Shown here piece after piece: positions 8,635 to 14,946 of a stretch of DNA of 64,000 bases. The notes below the pieces were generated by a model that saw nothing but the letters and a program-made list of their open reading frames with translations, did not search any database and had not been told where the DNA came from. Made by a program: the position numbers and the translations under genes. Source of the stretch: Anaerobutyricum hallii (GTDB lineage: Bacteria > Bacillota > Clostridia > Lachnospirales > Lachnospiraceae). How positions within the stretch are numbered: the stretch's first letter is position 1; the number at the start of each line of letters is the position of its first letter. The stretch lies in the NCBI RefSeq assembly GCF_900209925.1, contig NZ_LT907978.1:2203001-2267000 (forward strand), given 5' to 3'.

Positions 8635-9828
8635 TTACTTTGTAATCTTTACCGTTTTTTTCTGTCCCTTATTTTTCATCATCTTTTTATAAGATTTTAA
8701 CTGTTTCGCAGGAACCTTAATTATAGCCTTTTTGTCAATGCCAGTAAATGCCTTGCTTCCCACTTTACTAAGTACAGTAGATTTTACCTTAATCTTTTTC
8801 ACCTTACTGTCACCAGCAAATGCCTGAGTTCCAATTGTTTTTACGTTCTTTCCAATGACAATACTTTTTGTTTTCTTCTGATTTTTGAAAGCTTTATTTC
8901 CAATGGCTGTTACTTTAAAATTAACTTTCTTATAATTTACAGCAGAAACAACATTTACTTTTGCAAGCTTTTTATTTTTATAGCCAACAACTGTAACTGT
9001 AGGATTCTTCACAAGATTACTTGTTACTCTATACTTATACCCTTTTACAGTAAAGGTTGTACCTTTTTTGACTGCAACAGTATTAACTTGTGGATTGGAT
9101 GGCTTTGTTGTAGGTTTAGCTTCTGTTGTAGGCGTTTCCTGTTTTTTATCATCTTCTGACTTTGTAAGTTCAGCAATTTTAGCTTCTGAGTCGGTCAATT
9201 TCCGAACTAAAGATGGAGCCATTAATTCTTTTTGTGCATCTGTTAATTCATTATATGTTACTCTCGCCTCTACTACTGCATTTTTATCTGCTAATGTTAA
9301 TGCACTCACTCCTGGTAAATCCTCTAATTTCGTAGTTAATAATGCAGACTTTGTACCCTCTCTGTGAACATAGATCATATAAGTCTGAATATCTTCTTGA
9401 ATATCTTCATCTACATTGCCTTCTACACCAACTTTTATCTCAACAGTGGAACCTTCAACTGTTTCGTCTGATAACATTGCAGATATATCTGTACTAGCAG
9501 AATCTGAATTTTCAAGTTTTACATTGTCAGGCCAACTATATCCAAACATATGACATGTATAATATGCAACAATCTTACTATTTTCAGGCACATTTTCGGA
9601 CATTTTTGCTCCAACGCTTACCTTTTCATTTGGAACAACAATTGAATATTCAAGTTTATCAGGCTTAAAATCTTTAATTATATTTTCTTTACTTTCAACT
9701 CCTGCATACGCCCTTAAATCTGATAAATAGTTTTTATTTTGATTCTCAGCTGCATGTGTCGTTAATGAAAGGACACATATACATGATAAAATAGGAATAA
9801 CAGAAAGAATTTTTCTAATTTTATTCAT
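8635..9828 (-). CDS. Secreted BspA-type LRR_5 surface protein
   Basis: Secreted protein of 397 residues; start ATG 9828 follows GGAGG by five bases, whereas the longer in-frame start at 9849 overlaps the upstream gene. It has a signal peptide (about 1-27, ending THA), a beta-sandwich-like domain (about 35-160) beginning YLSDLRAYAG, a helical stretch (about 165-220) related to one in the next gene (ARVTYNELTDAQKEL), a Pro/Thr linker, and C-terminal BspA-like LRR_5 repeats (about 250-397; AIGNKAF, TIGTQAF, KVGSKAF). Such repeats are common in cell-surface proteins of gut Firmicutes. Its role in the cluster is unknown; adhesion or display is plausible. It begins 14 bp after the small DUF4430 gene, so they are co-transcribed. 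Confidence 0.75.
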   Translation of the reverse strand: MNKIRKILSVIPILSCICVLSLTTHAAENQNKNYLSDLRAYAGVESKENIIKDFKPDKLEYSIVVPNEKVSVGAKMSENVPENSKIVAYYTCHMFGYSWPDNVKLENSDSASTDISAMLSDETVEGSTVEIKVGVEGNVDEDIQEDIQTYMIYVHREGTKSALLTTKLEDLPGVSALTLADKNAVVEARVTYNELTDAQKELMAPSLVRKLTDSEAKIAELTKSEDDKKQETPTTEAKPTTKPSNPQVNTVAVKKGTTFTVKGYKYRVTSNLVKNPTVTVVGYKNKKLAKVNVVSAVNYKKVNFKVTAIGNKAFKNQKKTKSIVIGKNVKTIGTQAFAGDSKVKKIKVKSTVLSKVGSKAFTGIDKKAIIKVPAKQLKSYKKMMKNKGQKKTVKITK

Positions 9829-9842
9829 ATTTTCCTCCAATA

Positions 9843-10352
9843 TTACCATGTATAAATCATTGATTCATAACTTAATGTAAAAGTTACGTTTCCATTAACA
9901 GTTGCTTTAGAAAGTACTACATCTGGATAGCTATTTATATCTGCTGGAATTGTAGATGGCTCACCATTAAAGTACATCCATGAATTTCCAATATATGTAT
10001 TTGTATTTGGATAGCTTCCCTTATTTGTATAAGTTTTATCACCTACTTTAAGAGAATCAAGGTATTTATCTGTTGTTCCAGTCCATACAGCATTTGAAAT
10101 ACCACTTCCACTAGTTGCACAAGCCTGATCAATTGCATCCGCATAAGTTGTCCCTGCATTTACTGTCACAGTTACTGGATTACCTGAATTCAATTTATCC
10201 GTTCCGGTCACTACTCCACTAGCATTTCTCGTTGCTGTCTGTAAATAAATTTTTACAGTATACGTTGTTTCCCTTGCCATTGATGTTACACCAAGTCCCA
10301 TCATCATAACTACTGCGAGCATCACTGCGAGCATTCTTTTTAAAGTCTTCAT
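9843..10352 (-). CDS. Small secreted DUF4430 (transcobalamin beta-domain-like) protein
   Basis: First gene downstream of the cobalamin riboswitch. The 169-residue product is a signal peptide (about 1-27, ending SMA) plus a single DUF4430 domain, including the diagnostic SWMYFNGE segment near residue 127. Start ATG 10352 has RBS GGAGG, held in the loop of a small AGTTT/AAACT hairpin. In intrinsic factor and transcobalamin the equivalent domain closes over the upper face of cobalamin. Here it stands alone, so a small soluble or wall-associated corrinoid-binding partner is inferred. Other DUF4430 proteins have unknown ligands, so specificity rests on the riboswitch context. Confidence 0.8.
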   Translation of the reverse strand: MKTLKRMLAVMLAVVMMMGLGVTSMARETTYTVKIYLQTATRNASGVVTGTDKLNSGNPVTVTVNAGTTYADAIDQACATSGSGISNAVWTGTTDKYLDSLKVGDKTYTNKGSYPNTNTYIGNSWMYFNGEPSTIPADINSYPDVVLSKATVNGNVTFTLSYESMIYTW

Positions 10353-10797
10353 AAGTTTTCCTCCTTTAGAAACTCCGCTATTTAGATAGCATTCTTTGGG
10401 TTTTGTCTACATGTTACTAAGGGGTCGCGACTCCCATTGCCAAAGGATAGCTCCTTTAGCAATATATTGATTTAAAACAACTTCTATACGATTTATCTGC
10501 TTATATGCTTTCTCTACTGAACCTTTTTATTGTGGTCTCAACTACTCTCACATTATTATCTGCATATGAAATAACTGTATATTGTTGTTTTACCTCCTTT
10601 GATATTACCCGTTTGAAAATTACAGATATTTATAATTTCCAAACGCTGTGTCAGGATTTTATGTGTGGAACTTTCGGATAGAAATAATTGGATAAAAACA
10701 AATAAACTGAGACTTGCTTTTTGACTTCTGTAAAGTTTTCTCTAAACATATCGAATGAATGTACTCAGCACTCCCACCCAAAGTCCTGTTCATTAGA
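10353..10797 (-). promoter_or_regulatory. Long 5' leader between cobalamin riboswitch and first gene
   Basis: 445 nt without a convincing gene. It contains a strong imperfect hairpin (10610-10645, stem CGTTTG.AAATTA); an orphan Shine-Dalgarno GGAGG (10593-10597) followed by an open frame that lacks a normal start and ends at 10501; an 11-bp hairpin TTGCTAAAGGA/TCCTTTGGCAA (about 10439-10464); and a GCTAT/ATAGC hairpin just upstream of the first gene's RBS. Expression-platform elements for the riboswitch must lie here. No classical U-tailed terminator is evident. Confidence 0.5.
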
Positions 10798-10937
10798 ATT
10801 CTATTTTAAATATCCTGACTTAAGCTTCTTCTGCCTTTTCACACCTTCCCGGAAGATCCAGTGGTATTTGTGAGGGCATCCGCTTTCACAGTAGGGGTAA
10901 GCCTGTGTGGTTTGTACCAACTTTCTTAAAATAGAAT
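10798..10937 (-). promoter_or_regulatory. Cobalamin (B12) riboswitch
   Basis: On the minus strand the conserved blocks occur in order: GGTACAAACC, CACAGGCTTACCCCTACTGTGA, CCACTGG, CCGGGAAGGTG and the B12-box core AAGTCAGGAT. These match the Firmicute cobalamin-riboswitch consensus (GGTGCAAATCC, GCCCGCTACTGTGA, GCCACTG, GGGAAGG, AGTCAGGA). The ends (10926-10937 and 10798-10809) form a perfect 12-bp P1 helix, ATTCTATTTTAA/TTAAAATAGAAT, which closes the aptamer. It lies upstream of the DUF4430/ECF cluster on the same strand, so cobalamin is expected to repress that cluster. Confidence 0.9.
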
Positions 10938-10947
10938 GTATTTTTTT

Positions 10948-11013
10948 GTACATTTATTCATAGCTTTTCTGAAAAGTATTCCAACCAGACGGATGTCTTT
11001 TCGTCATTTTGGA
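10948..11013 (-). promoter_or_regulatory. Promoter element 1, upstream of the cobalamin riboswitch
   Basis: Shares an ordered set of blocks with 5810-5878, including the exact 12-mer CCGTCTGGTTGG (10981-10992). TTGGAA and TATGAA separated by 16 bases are candidate -35 and -10 boxes. Transcription would begin just before the P1 stem of the riboswitch. Confidence 0.55.
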
Positions 11014-11056
11014 ACCTTTTTTAGATTTTTTTAAAAAAGGCTTGACATTTTTTGCA

Positions 11057-11100
11057 GAAAAAAATCCCGTCAGACTGAATAATCTGACGGGGCATTTTTC
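11057..11100. terminator. Bidirectional rho-independent terminator
   Basis: A 9-10 bp stem (CCCGTCAGA/TCTGACGGG, loop about CTGAATAA) is flanked by A/T runs on both sides: on the minus strand the stem is followed by ATTTTTTTC. It lies 45 bp after the stop of the fused AraC gene, so it should end that transcript before the riboswitch operon promoter. Confidence 0.8.
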
Positions 11101-11143
11101 TTTTTTGCTTATTATAGATAATACAACTTTTGTTTTATCTTCA

Positions 11144-13072
11144 TTATTTTACGCTTATCGGAACATATATGTATACTTTTTTATTGATGTATCTTTCAAA
11201 AGTAAAGTTCTGTAAAGAGACCATGTCGCGGTGTTCTTTTATCCAGCCATAAAAAACACATCGGGAAAACATACGGATGGTATCTGCGAGATTATCCACA
11301 TCGCTTTCGCGGTCTGTTTCAAATACAGCAAATCGTCCGGCGGCTATCTCTATTTTCACAGAATCTTCCGGCACATTTGTAAAGTTGTTTACAACCGGTC
11401 CAAGGATATATTGAATATTGATACATTCCGGGTCATGATACCACATGGCAATCTTATCATTTCCATTCGCACTTCCGGCTACAGAGTTCATTTTCTTGAA
11501 GTATGGTGAGTCCTCATCGAGCCAGAATGCTACCTGTGCCGGTATATCTACTTCCCGTCCACGATTTGGGATGATCGTCCAGCCAACCATTTTGATATCA
11601 TCAACGTCCATAAAGGATACCTTCATTTTATCTTTATATTCTGAGTAAAACTGATTTAGGTCAACAACTTCTGTGTTTGCTTTAGCATATTTGGAAGGAC
11701 TGGTACAAAAGGCTTTGCGGAAGGCTTTATCAAATCCATTTCTCGACTTAAAACCATATTTTTTTGCTAAACTAGCCACCTTGACACCCTGACGTAATTC
11801 TCTGGCGGCTTTTTGTATTTTCCTCTGACTGATATACGCACTAAGTCCCATTCCAAAATCATCCTGAAAGGCTTTGCGAAAATAGTCTCTGGAATAGTTA
11901 AAATGTTCCGCCATCATCTCCGGTGTGATATCTTCTGTAATATGCTCATCAATGTAATTGATCCATGCAATATTCTGAAATTCCATCCGGTAATACTTTG
12001 CCGGAACAACACCGTATTCTTTGCGAAATGCATTAGAAAAAACGCTATAACTTGCAAATTGATATTTGGCACATACTTTTTCCGGATTCTTTCCTTCTTT
12101 TAATTCTTCTGCAGCAAAGTACAGCTTTCTCTGTTTTATGTAATCGGTGATTCTCGTTTCATAATAAAGCTGGAAAATATTTTTTAAATGTTTCTCGGAA
12201 TAATGAAACAGCTTTGCAAGGCCTTTTGCTGTTAAATTCTCCGTAATATGCTCATCAATATAACTAATCCACTCGTCAACTCCATAAATCTTTTTCTCCT
12301 CTTTTTTATTTTTCATTACATAATCCGAATGCATTCTTTTTTCAAGAGGAAGATATACTGAGTACAGTCCGTTTTCAAAAGAAATAAAATACATTTTCCG
12401 ATTGTCATAGTGCATTTCACTTTGCTTTATCCAGTCACATAACGCATATTTTATCAACATTTTTATCATATCCGGTGCCTGTTTATCCCAATATTGCTCT
12501 TTTAACGTAAAAACTGCATAATCCGATGCCCCAATATCAATTCTCTTCTTTTCACTTTCCCTTCCGGCATCTTTTGGAACTTCCTGCCCGATCATATAAA
12601 AGAAATGGTATGAATCATCATGCCACCAAAACTGCATATACTCTCCGGCACGCTCCCTCTCCTTCCACTTTTCCTTTACATCCTTCTCGATATATTCCAT
12701 TCCGTTTTGAAAAACATCACCTTCTAAAGGCAACATATCTGCCTCTACTGTCTGTGCCATTCTTCTCACAACTTTATATTCTATCATAGAACTATCAGGA
12801 ATCCGTTCAAATGAAAGGACCTGATTTGTATAATCCTCTTCCATATTCAATCCCTGCACCTGTTCCCTGATTGTATCAAGAGAATTGTCAAAGAAAATGT
12901 CAGCCAGATAAAGGAATTCCTGCGTAGAATATGCCAGTCTGCTTGCCAGATCTTTTACCGAAATGCTGTTATCTGTCTGAAGGCACAAAAGAGTGTCTCT
13001 CATACGTTCCCATAAAGCTGATTCTTCCTCCGGAAGTGAGGAAAATGTTTTTGTCTCATTCACTGTGTTCAT
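11144..13072 (-). CDS. Fused double AraC-family regulator (GyrI-AraC-AraC-GyrI)
   Basis: 642-residue transcription regulator with an unusual symmetric layout. An N-terminal helical segment (1-80) precedes a GyrI-like effector-binding domain (about 85-250, with YMQFWWHDDSYHFFYMIG). Then come two AraC helix-turn-helix domains (about 268-365 and 370-465, both starting WI.YIDEHIT) and a second GyrI-like domain (about 480-640). GyrI/BmrR-type domains bind small hydrophobic compounds or serve as effector sensors. The C-terminal half resembles the separate AraC-GyrI regulator at 13559-14380, so the gene looks like an internal duplication. Start ATG 13072 is preceded by AAGGA. Targets are unknown; it lies upstream of the cobalamin cluster on the same strand but has its own terminator. 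Confidence 0.82.
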   Translation of the reverse strand: MNTVNETKTFSSLPEEESALWERMRDTLLCLQTDNSISVKDLASRLAYSTQEFLYLADIFFDNSLDTIREQVQGLNMEEDYTNQVLSFERIPDSSMIEYKVVRRMAQTVEADMLPLEGDVFQNGMEYIEKDVKEKWKERERAGEYMQFWWHDDSYHFFYMIGQEVPKDAGRESEKKRIDIGASDYAVFTLKEQYWDKQAPDMIKMLIKYALCDWIKQSEMHYDNRKMYFISFENGLYSVYLPLEKRMHSDYVMKNKKEEKKIYGVDEWISYIDEHITENLTAKGLAKLFHYSEKHLKNIFQLYYETRITDYIKQRKLYFAAEELKEGKNPEKVCAKYQFASYSVFSNAFRKEYGVVPAKYYRMEFQNIAWINYIDEHITEDITPEMMAEHFNYSRDYFRKAFQDDFGMGLSAYISQRKIQKAARELRQGVKVASLAKKYGFKSRNGFDKAFRKAFCTSPSKYAKANTEVVDLNQFYSEYKDKMKVSFMDVDDIKMVGWTIIPNRGREVDIPAQVAFWLDEDSPYFKKMNSVAGSANGNDKIAMWYHDPECINIQYILGPVVNNFTNVPEDSVKIEIAAGRFAVFETDRESDVDNLADTIRMFSRCVFYGWIKEHRDMVSLQNFTFERYINKKVYIYVPISVK

Positions 13073-13130
13073 TTTCTCTATCCTTCTATTATTTCTATTT
13101 CTTTTTCTTTCATTTTCTCTGTTATTTTAT

Positions 13131-13309
13131 CTCAGTCGAGAAGACTCCCACCTCCTTCAGGTGGTGAGTGACAGCAAATTTGTCTCAGTGGGAGTCCAAT
13201 CTCCGACTGAGATAAACGCTCCGCGAGGATGCGCAGTGATTCTGTAAAGAATATGTCAGCTTATGCTGACCAGAATCACGCGCCAAGTCTCGCAGTTGCT
13301 CGACTTGAA
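13131..13309 (+). mobile_element. 179-bp palindromic insertion element, copy A (IS200/IS605-like, non-autonomous)
   Basis: About 94% identical (10 differences by eye) to the reverse complement of 14698-14876. It begins CTCAGTCGAG after the flank TTTTAT and ends CGACTTGAA. It has several internal hairpins, including GACTCCCACCT...AGGTGGTGAGTG and a CTCAGTCG/CGACTGAG pair. No open frame. The second copy has an empty-site comparison that defines the exact ends. The rest of the gap 13310-13558 holds a partial copy of the element's end (from 13503) and the RBS of the AraC gene. Confidence 0.75.
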
Positions 13310-13502
13310 TATTATTTTTTTAATATCCAAATGTTTTTTAGTTATATTGTAAATCACCACTAACATTCTGTCAATTTACAACTCCCACTACGGACAATCT
13401 CTATTCTTCAGATAAACTTCGCAACTCTGGAAAAGTCTTTTTTCTTTTCTCTGGTACAATATTTATAAAACATAACCTGTGTATTGGTGTATGATATTTA
13501 TA

Positions 13503-13530
13503 TTCAAGTCGAGCAGTCGCACCGACTGCA
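13503..13530 (+). repeat. Partial end of the 179-bp element plus hairpin
   Basis: TTCAAGTCGAGCA matches the end of the 179-bp element, then diverges into a short hairpin (GCAGTC/GACTGC). It lies 30 bp upstream of the AraC start and is probably a remnant. Confidence 0.45.
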
Positions 13531-13558
13531 CTCATAGAAACTGCGGAAAGGAGAGATC

Positions 13559-14380
13559 GTGAATAAAAATAATTCTTTAGAAGTAATAAAAGATTGTACC
13601 ACATACATAGAAAATCACCTTCAAGACACATTAACAGCAGAATCTCTGGCTTCCCGCTATGGTTACTCTCTTTATCATTTCTGCCACATTTTTAAAATCT
13701 GCTGTGATATGTCACCGGGAAAATACATACGCCTTCTCCGTTTGGAAAAAGCAAAAAAGGATATTTTATCTGGAATGAGTATCACACAGGCCGGATTTGA
13801 TAATGGCTTTGAAACCAGTTCCGGTTTTTCTAAAGCATTTCGCAAAGAATATGGTATTAGCGCACGAGAATATTTAAAACAAAATAAAGAAAGTGAGGTT
13901 CTTATTATGCTACACGTTGAAATTAAAACATTGCAGTCACAGACAGCACTTGGGTACGAGATTCCCGGCGAATATGACAGTGATTACAGCAAATCCGGTG
14001 CTTACTGGAATCACATTAATTTTAAAGAATACCCTGCCTATCCAGAAGGAATCCATGATTATGGCGAAGTTGGACTATGGACCCATCCCGACCATATCAG
14101 CGGTGAATTACACTATTTCTTTGGCTTTTTAACTGACTCTACAGAAATTCCGGAAGGTTTCCATAAGGTGGAGATTCCTGCCGGACGATACGCAGTTTTT
14201 ACAATTAAATCACAGGAAACTCCTGAAAAAATGGCGGATGCTGTACGGGATGGCTGGCGTTACGTCTTTACCGAATGGCTCTGTACGCAAAAAGAGTATA
14301 AAATATCACATCAGGGGATGTGTTTTGAATGCTATCAGGGAGAAGAAGCATATCTTTATCTACCAGTGATTGATTTGTAG
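13559..14380 (+). CDS. AraC-family regulator with GyrI-like effector domain
   Basis: 273-residue transcription regulator on the plus strand. Start is GTG at 13559, seven bases after GGAG. The N-terminal AraC double helix-turn-helix (about 8-105) includes SLYHFCHIFK and the conserved second-helix region GFETSSGFSKAFRKEYGISAREY. The C-terminal GyrI-like domain (about 120-273) has GLWTHPDHISGELHYFFGF and ends YLYLPVIDL. This layout is the second half of the 642-residue regulator at 11144-13072. The gene lies between two inverted copies of the 179-bp element, and its last codons lie in the arm of a large palindrome that serves as terminator. Targets and effector are unknown. Confidence 0.85.
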   Translation: MNKNNSLEVIKDCTTYIENHLQDTLTAESLASRYGYSLYHFCHIFKICCDMSPGKYIRLLRLEKAKKDILSGMSITQAGFDNGFETSSGFSKAFRKEYGISAREYLKQNKESEVLIMLHVEIKTLQSQTALGYEIPGEYDSDYSKSGAYWNHINFKEYPAYPEGIHDYGEVGLWTHPDHISGELHYFFGFLTDSTEIPEGFHKVEIPAGRYAVFTIKSQETPEKMADAVRDGWRYVFTEWLCTQKEYKISHQGMCFECYQGEEAYLYLPVIDL

Positions 14381-14530
14381 ATTTGGTATAGACGAAAAAA
14401 GAAAAAATAATATATCCCATCTGCTCTGTAGTCGCTGTGTTTATGATGCTCGTCCGCATCTTAAACACGCTCCCAAGCCGCATCTGGGATATATTATTTT
14501 TTCTTTTTTCTGACTATTCTAAATCCACAG
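14376..14530. terminator. Large palindromic repeat / terminator, copy 1
   Basis: About 155-bp near-perfect palindrome. The outer arms contain GACGAAAAAAGAAAAAATAA and its complement; an inner hairpin GTGTTTA.GATGC/GCATC.TAAACAC sits off-centre. It ends in a T-rich run on both strands. The same element recurs after the AAA gene at 16507 and, truncated, at 18424, so it is a mobile or duplicated palindrome that also works as a terminator for unrelated genes. Confidence 0.7.
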
Positions 14531-14579
14531 TTTGGTGAGAAGGGAGCTCCAGAAAGTTAGGGCTTTCCGGGAAAATTAA

Positions 14580-14620
14580 ATTCTCTTTTCCTTAGAAATC
14601 TCAATGCAATTCTGCAGAAA
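14580..14620 (+). repeat. Fragment of the long palindrome found at 18493-18730
   Basis: TTCTCTTTTCCTTAGAAATC and the following TGCAATTCTGCAG match the right arm of the 18493-18730 palindrome with a few changes. Surrounding bases 14531-14697 contain no gene; they resemble 16663-16796, the spacer upstream of the second AAA cassette. Confidence 0.55.
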
Positions 14621-14697
14621 GATACTCACTTTCGGGGGAACCCCTTATTTTTCCCACACAAAATCCTGACTTCATCTGGCGCCAAAGAACAATTATA

Positions 14698-14876
14698 TTC
14701 AAGTCGAGCCGCCGCGAGACTTGGCGTGTGATTCTGGTCAGCGTAAGCTGACATATTCTTTACAAAATCACTGTGCATCCTCGCGGAGCGTTTATCTCAG
14801 TTGGAGATTGGATTCCCACTGAGACAAATTTGCTGTCACTCACCACCTGAAAGAGGTGGGAGTCTTCTCGACTGAG
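14698..14876 (-). mobile_element. 179-bp palindromic insertion element, copy B, with empty site known
   Basis: Inverted relative to copy A. The paralogous site upstream of the second AAA gene reads AATTATA|ATAAAACATAAC (junction 16796/16797). Here the same flanks are separated by exactly this 179-bp sequence, with no target duplication. On the element's own strand both copies follow TTTTAT and end CTTGAA. No target duplication, a fixed 5' flank and subterminal hairpins are hallmarks of IS200/IS605-type single-strand transposition; the element encodes no transposase, so it must be mobilised in trans. Confidence 0.75.
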
Positions 14877-14883
14877 ATAAAAC

Positions 14884-14912
14884 ATAACAAATAGTTAAAA
14901 ATATGATATACT
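14884..14912 (+). promoter_or_regulatory. Promoter of the first AAA/PD-(D/E)XK gene
   Basis: ATAACA (14884-14889), 17-bp spacer, TATACT (14907-14912), then GGGAGGAGG before ATG 14947. The sequence is almost identical upstream of the paralogue (about 16804-16832). The 179-bp element ends eight bases before the -35 box. Confidence 0.5.
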
Positions 14913-14946
14913 ACCAATATAAATGTTCATAGGGAGGAGGAACAAC

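Noticed and set aside
10501-10590. Leader peptide gene behind the orphan GGAGG
   Set aside because: The open frame lacks an ATG, GTG or TTG at a usable distance; kept only as a finding, not a CDS.
13401-13631. Minus-strand 76-codon frame overlapping the AraC start
   Set aside because: It crosses repeat sequence and the AraC start region, with no RBS or similarity.
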